The notes under the pieces were generated by a model. It did not search any database. It saw only the letters and a list, made by a program, of their open reading frames with translations, and was not told the DNA's origin. This document shows positions 42,655-53,556 of a DNA stretch of 64,000 bases, one piece after another. Position 1 is the first letter of the stretch. The number at the start of each line of letters is the position of its first letter. A program made the translations under genes and the position numbers. This DNA comes from Kiritimatiellota bacterium B12222. GTDB lineage: Bacteria; Verrucomicrobiota; Kiritimatiellia; SS1-B-03-39; UBA6053. The stretch is from the NCBI GenBank assembly GCA_029719485.1, contig CP120722.1, positions 1,302,001-1,366,000 on the forward strand, written 5' to 3'.

Positions 42655-45405
42655 TTACTCGTTTTCTGGGAAGGCCTTTTCCGGGGTCAAGGTGGCGAAG
42701 GGGACACCGTTCCGTTGTCCGAGAAGGGTGGAGGAGGCATGGTTATCTGTGGCGGCTTGCCACTGCCATTGATCTTGTTGGGTGGCTGTGGTGACCCGGA
42801 TGTTCATTTGGTCGGGTCCATCAGCGTGTACGCTTAGCGAGAGGGATCCTCGATTCCATAAATCATAGACGCTGGCGATGAGGAATTTTTTTCCGTGCCC
42901 GCTGAGTTGAAGTTGTTGGAATCCTAAATTTTTGCCACGATGATCGGCACTGCTTTGTATGATATTCGCCTGGAGTTTGGGTTGCGAGATCACCTGCATG
43001 GCGATGGATGCACGGTCGTGACTGAGTTGGAACTGTGTGGCGGTTTCGTCTTGTTGGGTGAGTTGTGGGGCTTGCATCAGCCAAGTCATGTCCACCTCTT
43101 GAAGGGGACTGCGAATATCATCGATCACCAGCACGTAGCGACCTTCCACCCAAATGAAGGTGCGACGGTAACGGGAAAGGGCGGGGCGGGCACCGTGGCC
43201 TTTGCCAGCGGAGAGGGCACCATAAGATCCGGCCGCTTCACCTTCGATCATCACTACGTCATCGCTGGGGGACCAGGCGGTGAACCAGGCCATGTCCAAC
43301 ATGTTGAATTCCTTTTCGCCAGGTTGCATCCAGTGGGTAGGGAGGGGGCTTCGTCCTTGAGGGGCTTGGCCCATGCCATTAATCAAAAGGGTATTATGAT
43401 TAGAGGATTGTTTTTGGTGGCTGTAGCGATCGGTTTCGGTGAGGTTGTCACCGGCTTTCCACAGGCTGAAGGCATTGGCATCGGGATCGTCGTGAGCGAT
43501 ATTGACATATTGTCCCTTATGGGCATTTCTAAATTCGTTGAGTTTGATGCCGCCTAGGGGCATGCATCGGAAGATAGCGCCTACATGGTGCTCGGTCCAT
43601 CCGTCGCGAATAAAGGCCACACCTGCGGAGGGGAAGAGTGAGCGGGTGGGGAAGGTTTCTGGAGGTTGTTCTGTGATGAGGGGATTGTACCAAATCAAAG
43701 GAACCCAGGCGACATGTACTGATTTTGGAGCCTTGCTCCGCCAGCTTTCATCCAAAAGATATTGGAGGGTGCCGTCGTCGCTGAGATCGGCAATTTTATA
43801 TAAGTAGTTGGCGTATCCTGCGAGGCCTTCGCCTTTGCCCATGTCGTTAAACATAAAGGAATGTTGACGGCTGGGGACCAGACTTTGGGCGATGAATTTT
43901 CCGTTGTTGCGTATGAAGGGAGAGGATAAAAAATCGGTGCCGAGGTTGCGGTCGGCTGCGGTCATGGCCAGCATCAGGTGGAGACCACCAAAGATCATAT
44001 AGCCCGGTCCTTCACTGTAGGAGCCGTCATCGGGTCGCCATTGTATGACGTAGGCAAGTTGTTCTTGAACGATTTCGAGCAACCAGGTTTCCTGATCACT
44101 GCCTTGGTAGGCGGCGATGGCGCAGAGGGTGAGGCCTGCATTTCGGTGCCAGCGATGATTGTTTTGAGGGTCGTGTTGCCAATAGGCGTTTTTGATGTTG
44201 TTTCGGTTGAGATGTCCGCCGTAATACATTTCCCGCGCATGGTGGATGAGGGTTTGACGTACTTGTTCACGAAAGGCGGGGTCCAAGTCTTGATAGAGCC
44301 AATCATACACCAAGGCCGCACCGATCATGACATTTGCGGCCCCCATGCCGCTGTTGCGTTCGGGTGCTTTTTGCCAGATATCATTATCGACCAGTAGCTG
44401 AAGATAAGCGACGGCATGATCGAAGGATTGTTGATTGCCGGTCAGTACATAATGCAAGCCCAATGTGGGCATGCGCCAAAGTCCGTGGCGTTGACCATCT
44501 GTGTCGTTCTTCGCAAAAGCAGGGCCTTGGGGTGGTGTACTCAGATATGCTTCTAAATTGCGCATGAAGATTTTGCCCATTGGAGTTTGGGCGTTGGCTT
44601 TGAGGCTTTCGATGTCCTCGGCTCCAAAGAGCAGGCGGGGATGAGCGGAGAGGCGTGGGTGGTTCAAGCTGGTCAGATGTCCTGTAGGACTCGGATCTTG
44701 TGGGGGGAGGATGGAGGGTCGGGCGGAGGGTGCTGAGGGGGGCATTTTGCTGGGGGCTTCCGCGGAGTGGGTAAGAGGGTCGACCCAAATGGTTTGGCCG
44801 TCGGGTCCACCGATATCTCCAACCAACACGATGCCTGCAAAGCCCTTGATGTTTACTTGAGTACTGTCGAAGCGTTCGACTTCTTTTCCGTCTACAGAAA
44901 TTTTCAGGCCGGTTTGGGTTTTAAAATCGAAGGTCCAGTGGTGCCAACCCTTGGTTCTTTTGACGCCCAAATATTGCACCTTTGCCCAGGGGGTTTTTCG
45001 GGAGTCGGTATTGTATTGGGTACTGGCGTAGCTGTTTTGTCCTGAAAGGTAGGGCGCGTAAATGGCGCCGACGGCTACAATCTCTCCGGTGGTGGTGAGG
45101 ATGCCGTAGTGGGGGCCGCCTCTGCGTTTTTTGGGGGTAGTGGGAGAGGATCCATCTTCATAAACGGAGAAAGAAATGGAGCCCTCATCATCATGATTTC
45201 GAAGCATCAAGACTGCTTTCCCGCCAGGGCCGATTTGGAAAGATCCCCCGCCATTTCCTGCATCGCGTTGGCTGTTCTGTGAGACTTCTCCTGTGAATTG
45301 CCACGTCTTCGAGCGCGAGGAGGAGGTGGGGGGTGACTGCGAAAACCCCGGGCATAGCATGCTGAGGCAAAGGGCGATGATAACAGAATAAAGCTGTGGT
45401 TTCAT
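42655..45405 (-). CDS. Heparinase II/III-family polysaccharide lyase with LamG-like N terminus
   Basis: 916 residues with a signal peptide (KPQLYSVIIALCLSMLCPGFSQ). Residues about 30-215 look like a concanavalin/LamG-type domain (KGWHHWTFDFKTQTGLKISVDG). A Pro/Ser linker follows (PPSAPSARPSILPP). From about 250 an alpha/alpha-toroid domain begins HPRLLFGAEDIESLKANAQ, with HRWHRNAGLTLCAIAAYQG and DDGSYSEGPGYMIFG; the C-terminal beta-sheet domain has HDDPDANAFSLWKAGD and SSNHNTLLINGMGQ. It probably cleaves an acidic (possibly sulfated) polysaccharide in the periplasm. The nearby LacI regulator may control it. Confidence 0.85.
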   Translation of the reverse strand: MKPQLYSVIIALCLSMLCPGFSQSPPTSSSRSKTWQFTGEVSQNSQRDAGNGGGSFQIGPGGKAVLMLRNHDDEGSISFSVYEDGSSPTTPKKRRGGPHYGILTTTGEIVAVGAIYAPYLSGQNSYASTQYNTDSRKTPWAKVQYLGVKRTKGWHHWTFDFKTQTGLKISVDGKEVERFDSTQVNIKGFAGIVLVGDIGGPDGQTIWVDPLTHSAEAPSKMPPSAPSARPSILPPQDPSPTGHLTSLNHPRLSAHPRLLFGAEDIESLKANAQTPMGKIFMRNLEAYLSTPPQGPAFAKNDTDGQRHGLWRMPTLGLHYVLTGNQQSFDHAVAYLQLLVDNDIWQKAPERNSGMGAANVMIGAALVYDWLYQDLDPAFREQVRQTLIHHAREMYYGGHLNRNNIKNAYWQHDPQNNHRWHRNAGLTLCAIAAYQGSDQETWLLEIVQEQLAYVIQWRPDDGSYSEGPGYMIFGGLHLMLAMTAADRNLGTDFLSSPFIRNNGKFIAQSLVPSRQHSFMFNDMGKGEGLAGYANYLYKIADLSDDGTLQYLLDESWRSKAPKSVHVAWVPLIWYNPLITEQPPETFPTRSLFPSAGVAFIRDGWTEHHVGAIFRCMPLGGIKLNEFRNAHKGQYVNIAHDDPDANAFSLWKAGDNLTETDRYSHQKQSSNHNTLLINGMGQAPQGRSPLPTHWMQPGEKEFNMLDMAWFTAWSPSDDVVMIEGEAAGSYGALSAGKGHGARPALSRYRRTFIWVEGRYVLVIDDIRSPLQEVDMTWLMQAPQLTQQDETATQFQLSHDRASIAMQVISQPKLQANIIQSSADHRGKNLGFQQLQLSGHGKKFLIASVYDLWNRGSLSLSVHADGPDQMNIRVTTATQQDQWQWQAATDNHASSTLLGQRNGVPFATLTPEKAFPENE

Positions 45406-45602
45406 AGAGCAAAGGGTATCGTATCTCTTGTGAAGGAAATGTGTCTATCTCCTTAGATAGGTCAAAAGGAGAGCTGTCAATTGTCAATCTCGAAGGGGGA
45501 GGTCCAGACATGACGCTGTTCTCATTCTACTGGGTTTTGGGATCTATTTCATTTTCGAATAGGCTGTTCAGCTTCTGAAATCTACACTAGTGAATTTAGC
45601 TC

Positions 45603-45902
45603 ATGAAGTATGGACGATTCTTTTTACAGCTGAGTTTATGTGCCGCATGGGTCTGTCTCAGTGCCTGCCATTCGGTGAAGGTTTCGCATGCTGAAATGGA
45701 AACGGCATTTTTCCCCATTCGATCTCCCTTGAATGGAGATGAAGTGAATTTCTTTGTGAAGCAGTGTAATAGTCCGATGGTAGAGACCTTACATTTTGAA
45801 GAGTCGGTGGGGACTGTCGTGGTGGTGGCCGAGAGTGCTTTTATTGAAAACTTGCGTCATGAAATTGAACTTCAGGCGCAAGAAGATTGTTTTTGTAATT
45901 GA
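45603..45902 (+). CDS. Small lipoprotein, unknown function
   Basis: 99 residues. Signal FFLQLSLCAAWVCLSAC ends in a lipobox Cys at about residue 22. The mature part has a conserved-looking beta segment (VGTVVVVAESAFIENL) and ends in CFCN. No family is recognised. It lies between the heparinase and lacI genes, on the lacI strand 106 bp upstream of it. Confidence 0.65.
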   Translation: MKYGRFFLQLSLCAAWVCLSACHSVKVSHAEMETAFFPIRSPLNGDEVNFFVKQCNSPMVETLHFEESVGTVVVVAESAFIENLRHEIELQAQEDCFCN

Positions 45903-46008
45903 GCCGGGCAGGGGAAAACGATTGATCAAATTTTTAGTGTGGGTTTGGTCTTAAGTTTTATGACTTAATGCTTTTTTCAAAGGTCGATCGGATTAGGGTG
46001 CATGGTTA

Positions 46009-47067
46009 ATGAGTTATAAGTTACCCACGGTTTCGTTAAAAGATATTGCCAATGAAGTAGGTGTTTCCATTTCGTTGGTTTCCAAGGTCCTGAATGGTCG
46101 CTTAGGAAGTACGCGTGTTTCTCGAGAGTTGGCGGCAAAAATCCATCAGGTGGCTCAAGCGCGCAATTATCGGAAAAATAGTTCTGCGTTGTCCCTTCGT
46201 TCCGGCTTTCATGATAGTTTGTCGGTGATGATCCACCGACATGGAGAAGGGGGGAGTCCATTGGTAGATTACATGGTGCGTGGGGTTTTCGAAGAGGCCA
46301 ATCGGGGGAATCAAAAATTACTCATGGGGTTTTTTAAGGAAAAACAAGAGTTCTTAGATGTGTGTGCGTCTGCTCATCGTGGACTGGTGGATGGTCTGAT
46401 CATTGGGGGGGCGGTGCACAACGAGCTTTGTGAGGAAGTGTTAAAGCTAAAACAAGAGGGATGGCCTCTGGTCACAATTTTGGAAGAAGCGTTGCATCCG
46501 TCTATACCTAATGTGGGGATTAATGCGATGGCGACGGGTGAAATGCCTACGCGACATTTGATAGAGCAGGGCTGTAAAACCATTGGTCATCTTTCGGTTC
46601 GGCCTGAACGTCGGGCAGGTTATGAAAAAGCGATGAATGAGGCCGGATTCTTTATAGACGAAGAGTGGGTCGTCGAATGTGGGTTTGACGCTTTTGGGTA
46701 TTCGCATGGGGTGGTTGCGGCCCAAAAATGGTTGAAGTTAGGTCGGATACCCGATGGTGTGGTGGCACAATCTGACTGTTTGGCTGTTGGATTTATGAAT
46801 ACGGTTCGCGAGGCGGGTATCCGCTGTCCCGAAGATGTTTTGGTGATAGGGGTAGATGATTCTCCTTTTTGTGCGTATTCCCTTCCGTCCTTGTCGTCGG
46901 TGAATCAGCGAAATTATCCACGGGGGAAGAAGGCTGTGGAGATGATCATGGCGCTTCGGGAGGGTGGTGAGGTGGAGAGTATAGAATTTGAACCCACGCT
47001 TAAGGTTCGACGGTCGACAGGCGGGGTACCTACTGAAGATCTTACGGGAGATCAGCCTCTGGGCTAA
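46009..47067 (+). CDS. LacI-family transcription regulator
   Basis: 352 residues. N-terminal HTH VSLKDIANEVGVSISLVSKVLNGR, then the hinge helix (NSSALSLRSG). The effector domain has periplasmic-binding-protein folds (GVFEEANRGNQKLLMGF, GLVDGLIIGGAV, VVAQSDCLAVGFMNTV, VLVIGVDDSPFCAYSLPSLSSV). It senses a sugar or sugar derivative. The neighbouring heparinase gene on the other strand is the natural target, but I found no clear LacI palindrome to support this. Confidence 0.92.
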   Translation: MSYKLPTVSLKDIANEVGVSISLVSKVLNGRLGSTRVSRELAAKIHQVAQARNYRKNSSALSLRSGFHDSLSVMIHRHGEGGSPLVDYMVRGVFEEANRGNQKLLMGFFKEKQEFLDVCASAHRGLVDGLIIGGAVHNELCEEVLKLKQEGWPLVTILEEALHPSIPNVGINAMATGEMPTRHLIEQGCKTIGHLSVRPERRAGYEKAMNEAGFFIDEEWVVECGFDAFGYSHGVVAAQKWLKLGRIPDGVVAQSDCLAVGFMNTVREAGIRCPEDVLVIGVDDSPFCAYSLPSLSSVNQRNYPRGKKAVEMIMALREGGEVESIEFEPTLKVRRSTGGVPTEDLTGDQPLG

Positions 47068-47113
47068 AAGAGAGGGGGGCAGAAAACAGCATGTGACTGA
47101 GGAGTGGGAGGGC

Positions 47114-47569
47114 CTAACGTCTCCACACTTTTACTTGGACTTGTTGGCGTCCCCAGTCGAGCGCTTCTGCATGGCTATCAAAAAAGAGATCCAGGCGTTG
47201 GCCTTTGATGGCTCCGCCACGATCTTCGACTATTCCCCAGCCATATCCGGGAATGTAGAGAATGGTCCCCATGGGGTAGATGGAGGTGTCGGCGGCTACG
47301 GTTCCTCTACGCGCTTCGGTTCCTGCGGCGGTAATGCCCACTTGTTTGCGTTTTCCTTTATTGGGACCCGATGTAAATACCGGTGTACCTAAACGCCACC
47401 AACTTCGTTTCCAGCCACAACATTCGCCACACTCGCAGTATCCGGTAACTTCCATGAGGCGGATTTCGCTAGGGGGGCGCATGGTTTTTTGGGGTTCAGG
47501 TCTGTGATACACGCATCCGCAGATACAGAGTATGAGAAGAAGATTCCCACTGGTTTTGATGAAGTTCAC
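47114..47569 (-). CDS. 3D-domain lipoprotein
   Basis: 151 residues from GTG at 47569. Signal NFIKTSGNLLLILCICGC gives a lipobox. The 3D (three-aspartate) barrel domain is visible: EVTGYCECGECC, RGTVAADTSIYPMGTILYIPG (first Asp), YGWGIVEDRGGAIKGQRLDLFF (other Asp). Such domains form the catalytic part of lytic transglycosylases (MltA) and Rpf/YabE-like proteins, so it probably acts on peptidoglycan. Single gene, divergent from the OlsB-like gene 108 bp away. Confidence 0.82.
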   Translation of the reverse strand: MNFIKTSGNLLLILCICGCVYHRPEPQKTMRPPSEIRLMEVTGYCECGECCGWKRSWWRLGTPVFTSGPNKGKRKQVGITAAGTEARRGTVAADTSIYPMGTILYIPGYGWGIVEDRGGAIKGQRLDLFFDSHAEALDWGRQQVQVKVWRR

Positions 47570-47677
47570 GTGTTTTCCATATCAATCCCTCATGCTATAT
47601 GCATTGCAATTCTTGAAAATAATAGCGAAGAGAAGGCTGCTTTTTTTTACAACCTGTTTTTGAGACCTCGCCTAAAG

Positions 47678-48451
47678 ATGTATCCCATATTTCCTGAAAA
47701 CCTTCCTGATGTTTCTGTATTGCGTTCGGGGCATTATGTAACTGATTTTGCACGAAATACGGGTGAGCTGGAGGAAGTGCAACGGCTCCGGTTTGAGGTG
47801 TTTAACCTAGAGATGGGAGAGGGGTTGGACGACAGTTATCTCACCTCGATGGATGTGGATGCATATGATGTACATTGTCACCATCTTATTGTGCGAGATC
47901 AACGGGACGGCAGTTTGGTGGGGACCTATCGTTTACAAAGCCGGCGGATGTCGGAAACGGGACATGGGTTTTACTCGGCCACAGAATTTGATTTGGGTGC
48001 GTTGTCTGATGAAATATTGGATCAGGCATTGGAATTAGGTAGAGCCTGTATTTCCAAGAGCCATCGCAATGGACGTGTGTTGTTTTTGTTGTGGCGAGGG
48101 TTGTTGGCCTATGCCGATTTTAATCGGCTCACCTATATGTTTGGGTGTTGTTCGCTGACGAGTCAGGATGCCCGTGAAGGCTGGGCCTTGTACCAGCGGC
48201 TTGGTCGGGCGGGGCATTTACATGAGCGCTATGCGCTGGCGGTGCAGGAGGCGTACCGTTGTGAAAAAGTCGAGGTAGGGGAGGAGGAGATTTTTGTCGC
48301 AGTGGTTCCACGGCTAATGAATCTGTATTTAGACTATGGTGCGAGGGTTTGTAGTGTTCCCGCAGTAGATACGGCCTTTAAAACCATAGATTTTTTAATG
48401 TTATTTGATCGTGATGACATACCGCTCAAACAGAAAAATTTATTTAAATAG
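47678..48451 (+). CDS. OlsB-like N-acyltransferase (GNAT, Acetyltransf_5)
   Basis: 257 residues from the ATG at 47678; the frame further upstream runs over the 3D gene. Family blocks are EVQRLRFEVFNLEMGEGL, CHHLIVRDQRDGSLVGTYRL, EFDLGAL, ALELGRACISKSHRNGRVLFLLWRGL and YMFGCCSLTSQDA, as in ornithine N-alpha-acyltransferases. It would acylate ornithine or another amino acid with a 3-hydroxyacyl group from ACP. The gene directly downstream encodes an OlsA-like O-acyltransferase, so the two steps of an amino-lipid pathway lie together. The exact head group is unknown. Confidence 0.8.
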   Translation: MYPIFPENLPDVSVLRSGHYVTDFARNTGELEEVQRLRFEVFNLEMGEGLDDSYLTSMDVDAYDVHCHHLIVRDQRDGSLVGTYRLQSRRMSETGHGFYSATEFDLGALSDEILDQALELGRACISKSHRNGRVLFLLWRGLLAYADFNRLTYMFGCCSLTSQDAREGWALYQRLGRAGHLHERYALAVQEAYRCEKVEVGEEEIFVAVVPRLMNLYLDYGARVCSVPAVDTAFKTIDFLMLFDRDDIPLKQKNLFK

Positions 48452-48464
48452 GATGGGGTGTTCG

Positions 48465-49241
48465 ATGATGGCAGGGTTAAGACGGGTAGTGAGATTGATC
48501 GGTACGATCGTGTTTAGCCTCTGTATTTATGTGGTGGCTTGGGTGATTAAATTGTTCACGTTGGGGAATTCGGATGCCTATTTTCGATGGATTTGTCGAG
48601 GCGCTCGGGTGTGGGGATATGGGATGGCGTGGATATGGGGTATGCGGATTCGGGTAAGTGGTCCACGGCCGAAAGCTCCGTTTTTTCTGGTAAGCAATCA
48701 TATCAGTTACACTGATATTATTTTGGTATGTGCGGTGTGTCCGGCTTGGTTTATCAGTAAAAGTGAAGTGGCAAAATGGCCGGGGGTGGGGCCTTTTACC
48801 CGGGTGGGACCCACCATTTATATTGATCGAGAGTTGCGCAGGGATGTGAAGCGTATGAATCACCTCATTGCCCATTTGGTGGTGGACGGGGCCGCGGTAG
48901 GATTTTTTCCTGAAGGCACGACGACGGATGGGGAAGAGGTGTTGCCATTCAAACCGAGTTTGTTTCAGCCCACGATCGAGATGAAGTTACCTGTGAGCAC
49001 TGCGGCCATTGCCTATGAAACCCGGAAAGGGATGCCAGCAGCGTCGAAGGTGGTTGCGTGGTTTGGAGAGATGAGTTTTATGCCTCATGTGATTCATTTA
49101 TTGGGGCAACCCGGATTCACGGCTCACATTCGATTTGGAGAGCAAACTTTGGTTTCCGGTGATCGCAAGGAGCTTGCACGTTTGGCACAGGCGCAGGTTT
49201 GTCAGGATCTGGAACGTTTAAAGGAAGAGTTTGCTGTTTAG
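48465..49241 (+). CDS. PlsC/OlsA-like lysolipid acyltransferase
   Basis: 258 residues from the ATG at 48465; an alternative ATG lies at 48453. Two N-terminal hydrophobic segments (IGTIVFSLCIYVVAWVIKL) anchor it in the inner membrane. Acyltransferase motifs: VSNHISYTD (NHxSxxD form of HX4D), FISKSEV, IYIDRE, and FFPEGTTTDG (EGTT). It acylates the hydroxyl of a lyso-lipid; after the OlsB-like gene, ornithine-lipid synthesis is the most likely job. Its last bases overlap by 4 bp the stop region of the converging HAD gene. Confidence 0.85.
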   Translation: MMAGLRRVVRLIGTIVFSLCIYVVAWVIKLFTLGNSDAYFRWICRGARVWGYGMAWIWGMRIRVSGPRPKAPFFLVSNHISYTDIILVCAVCPAWFISKSEVAKWPGVGPFTRVGPTIYIDRELRRDVKRMNHLIAHLVVDGAAVGFFPEGTTTDGEEVLPFKPSLFQPTIEMKLPVSTAAIAYETRKGMPAASKVVAWFGEMSFMPHVIHLLGQPGFTAHIRFGEQTLVSGDRKELARLAQAQVCQDLERLKEEFAV

Positions 49242-49894
49242 AGCGGATAAGAGCCGTCTAATGGAAGGTCATCCAGACGATGCACCCATTTATCTGCGCC
49301 GGGAAGGCCGCCATCGGGATGCGTTGTCAGAACACCAATCGCGCTCATGCCTCCTGCTTTGGCGGCTTCAATTCCGTGGATGGCGTCTTCAAATACGACA
49401 CAGTCATTTGCGGGGATTTGAGCTTTATTCGCGGCCTTGAGGAAGACTTCAGGGTCGGGTTTTCCGCGACTTACATCTTCAGAGCTGACCACCGCTTGGA
49501 AAAAAGGCGCCAGTCCCATACACTCAAAAATTAATTCCACATTGGCCCGTTGAGTCGAGGTGCCGACAATGGTGGGGATGTGTGCATCCAGAAGGCTTTG
49601 AAGATATTCACGTACGCCGGGTAAGACCTCAACACCTTCGGAGGTGATGACTTCACGGTAAAGCTCTTCTTTCCGCAAAGAGAGCTCCGTGATTTCCGCA
49701 GGGTCCTGGGTCCAAAGCAAAAGTTCGGGAATGATGACTTCGTTGCGCATGCCGAAGCCGCGCAAAAAGTGATCTGCCGGCAAGATTTTGCCCGCTTCGG
49801 ATGCCAGTTGCTCCCAAGATTTTTCATGGGCCTTGGCGGAATCAATGATCACGCCATCCCAATCAAATAAAGCAGCCCACTTGCGTGTGGACAT
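49238..49894 (-). CDS. HAD-superfamily hydrolase, beta-phosphoglucomutase-like
   Basis: 218 residues. Motif I LFDWDGVIIDSAKAHEKSW with both Asp; motif II TIVGTSTQRANVEL; motif III in SRGKPDPEVF (Lys); motif IV VVFEDAIHGIEAAKAGGM. The cap domain lies between about 18 and 85. Substrates of this subclass are small sugar phosphates; the true one is unknown. It follows pyrG by 2 bp in the same direction and meets the acyltransferase gene with a 4-bp overlap. Confidence 0.88.
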   Translation of the reverse strand: MSTRKWAALFDWDGVIIDSAKAHEKSWEQLASEAGKILPADHFLRGFGMRNEVIIPELLLWTQDPAEITELSLRKEELYREVITSEGVEVLPGVREYLQSLLDAHIPTIVGTSTQRANVELIFECMGLAPFFQAVVSSEDVSRGKPDPEVFLKAANKAQIPANDCVVFEDAIHGIEAAKAGGMSAIGVLTTHPDGGLPGADKWVHRLDDLPLDGSYPL

Positions 49895-49896
49895 CT

Positions 49897-51633
<1,737 letters not shown>

Positions 51634-51722
51634 TTAGGGGGAGGGTCTGTGGTGGGGTTGAAAATAACCTTGGGGGTAAAATGGCGTGGAAATCTATAGT
51701 TTAGCCCTGATGCTTCGCCGAT

Positions 51723-52127
51723 TTAACTCAGATCATTTTGGAAAAACTCGATGATTTCTCCTCCGGGTGCGGTCACAAAAGATAAGCGGACAGGTAGGGG
51801 ACCCTGATGACTGGGGATCTCTACATCTTTAGGGGCAATTTTTTCGGTTGCGCCTAAAGAGAGAGCCAAGGCATGCACGGCGTCACAATCCGGGGTGCGC
51901 AAAGCGAAATGGATCATGCGGGCTTCGGAGGGAGCGTCGGCATCGCCTCCTTCAAAGAGTTCTACATAATTTCCATCTCCAGCATTCAGCATGGCGGCCC
52001 GTTTGGGGGCTTCACCCCAACTGCGGGCGGTAACCATACCCAGGTCGTGATAAAACTTCAGGCTGCGGTCGTAATCGACTACGCGAATGGCGGTGTGATG
52101 AAATCCGGAAAGAAGTGAGCTGCTCAT
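51723..52127 (-). CDS. VOC/glyoxalase-family protein
   Basis: 134 residues from the ATG at 52127 (MSSSLLSG). Single VOC module pair: FHHTAIRVVDYDRSLKFYHDLGM, YVELFEG, RMIHFALRTPDCDAVHALALS and APGGEIIEFFQND. Metal ligands are plausible at His14, Glu in VELFE, His in IHFAL and Glu in IIEFF, so the site may be active. The substrate is not predictable. Single gene between pyrG and the MFS transporter. Confidence 0.85.
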   Translation of the reverse strand: MSSSLLSGFHHTAIRVVDYDRSLKFYHDLGMVTARSWGEAPKRAAMLNAGDGNYVELFEGGDADAPSEARMIHFALRTPDCDAVHALALSLGATEKIAPKDVEIPSHQGPLPVRLSFVTAPGGEIIEFFQNDLS

Positions 52128-52289
52128 AAAAAAATGGGGGTTAGGGGTTATGAAAAGCATGGATACCGCGAAAGTCTGAAAAATGCAATGAACCATAAGC
52201 TGTACCTTTTTGTGGGACAGGTGTTGGGGAGTACTTTCTCTCTATAATCCATCCTTCCCATTCAGGCTGTTTTTTGACAGAGGGCTGGC

Positions 52290-53420
52290 ATGAATCTTCG
52301 TCTCCTCTTGACATTTGTGGTGTTTGAAAGCTTCGTCGTTATTTTGATGGAGCGGGGGGCGTATTTTTATGCCCAGGAGGTGCTGGGTTTTGGGGAGTTG
52401 CGCAATTTATTGTTGGCGCTTGGGTTTGGAATTTTTTATGCTACGGGTGCGCAACTGAGTCATCGAGTGACGAGACCCGGACGGGAGCGTCGGATGTTAT
52501 GTCTCTGTTTAGGGGGGCAGGTTTTGCTTCACAGTATGTTGTGGTTGCTGTCGGGTGAGCTGGTGTTATGGGGAGGCATGTGGGGAGTGGGTTTACTGGC
52601 GGGACTCAAGTGGCCGGTGGTGGAGAGTTTGGTGTCGGCGGGACGAAGTGTGCGGGAGCAAGCGAAAGCGTTGGGGGCTTTTAATTTAGCGTGGTCATTT
52701 CCGGTGCCTCTCTCTTTGGCGGTGACGGGGCCTCTCTTGACTGAAAATCCATTGGGATTGTTTATGCTGGCACTGAGTTTGAATGCGCTGTGTATTCCGC
52801 TGTTGTGTTTTTTTCCTCAAGGAGCAAGGCATTTGGAGGAAACGCATCCGGAGCGTTTTGATGAAAAAACGATGCCGGGATTGGCCGCCTTGTTGCGGGC
52901 CAGTCGATGGAATATGCTGGCGAGTTATGTGATGTTGTTTCTGTTATCCCCGCTGTTACCTGAAATATTTGTGCGACTGAATGTTCCCCTGAAGTGGGCG
53001 ACTGTGTGTGCATCGGTGATGGATTTTTCCCGGGTGATGTCCTTTGCTTTGTGTCGTCGGTGGACGGGTTGGCATGGCAAGCGTTGGATTTTGCCGTTAA
53101 CCTGGTTGGGTATTCCATTGGGACTCTCGATGTGTTTACTGGGCCCACATTTGGCCTGGGTGTTATGTGGCGAAGTGTTGTTTGGTTTTGTCGCGGGGAT
53201 CACCTATTATGCGGCGATTTATTACGCCATGTTGTTACATCATTCTTCTGTGGAAGCGGGTGGGGATCATGAAGGGCTGATTGGGGTAGGCTTTGCCTTG
53301 GGCCCCGCTTTGGGATTGGTTGGTTTGGCCAGCGGAGGGGGCTTGCCTGCGGTGTTGATGGGGGCGCTGGGATTGTTGGCTTTTAGCTCATGGCGGGGAT
53401 GGCGGTGTTTGAAAACCTGA
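52290..53420 (+). CDS. Major facilitator superfamily transporter
   Basis: 376 residues with about ten to twelve hydrophobic segments and an MFS-like two-half layout. The first half includes LLTFVVFESFVVILMERGAYF and GMWGVGLLAGLKWPVVESLV; the second starts near residue 205 with SRWNMLASYVMLFLLSPLLP. Charged loops such as RVTRPGRERR follow helix 2 or 3 at the position of the MFS A-motif. Substrate unknown. It precedes a sucrose-phosphorylase-like gene, so an oligosaccharide substrate is conceivable, but the 136-bp gap argues against a tight operon. Confidence 0.8.
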   Translation: MNLRLLLTFVVFESFVVILMERGAYFYAQEVLGFGELRNLLLALGFGIFYATGAQLSHRVTRPGRERRMLCLCLGGQVLLHSMLWLLSGELVLWGGMWGVGLLAGLKWPVVESLVSAGRSVREQAKALGAFNLAWSFPVPLSLAVTGPLLTENPLGLFMLALSLNALCIPLLCFFPQGARHLEETHPERFDEKTMPGLAALLRASRWNMLASYVMLFLLSPLLPEIFVRLNVPLKWATVCASVMDFSRVMSFALCRRWTGWHGKRWILPLTWLGIPLGLSMCLLGPHLAWVLCGEVLFGFVAGITYYAAIYYAMLLHHSSVEAGGDHEGLIGVGFALGPALGLVGLASGGGLPAVLMGALGLLAFSSWRGWRCLKT

Positions 53421-53556
53421 AGGGTAGTACTTTTAGAATTCTCCATTTTTGTTGAATAGGTTGGGCGTAAAGTACGAATTTGTATTTTACAGGATTTTAT
53501 GAAGCTGAGTGAGTGAAGGCTCTTGCTACGTTGGTCATGACTTTTATCATGCAGTC

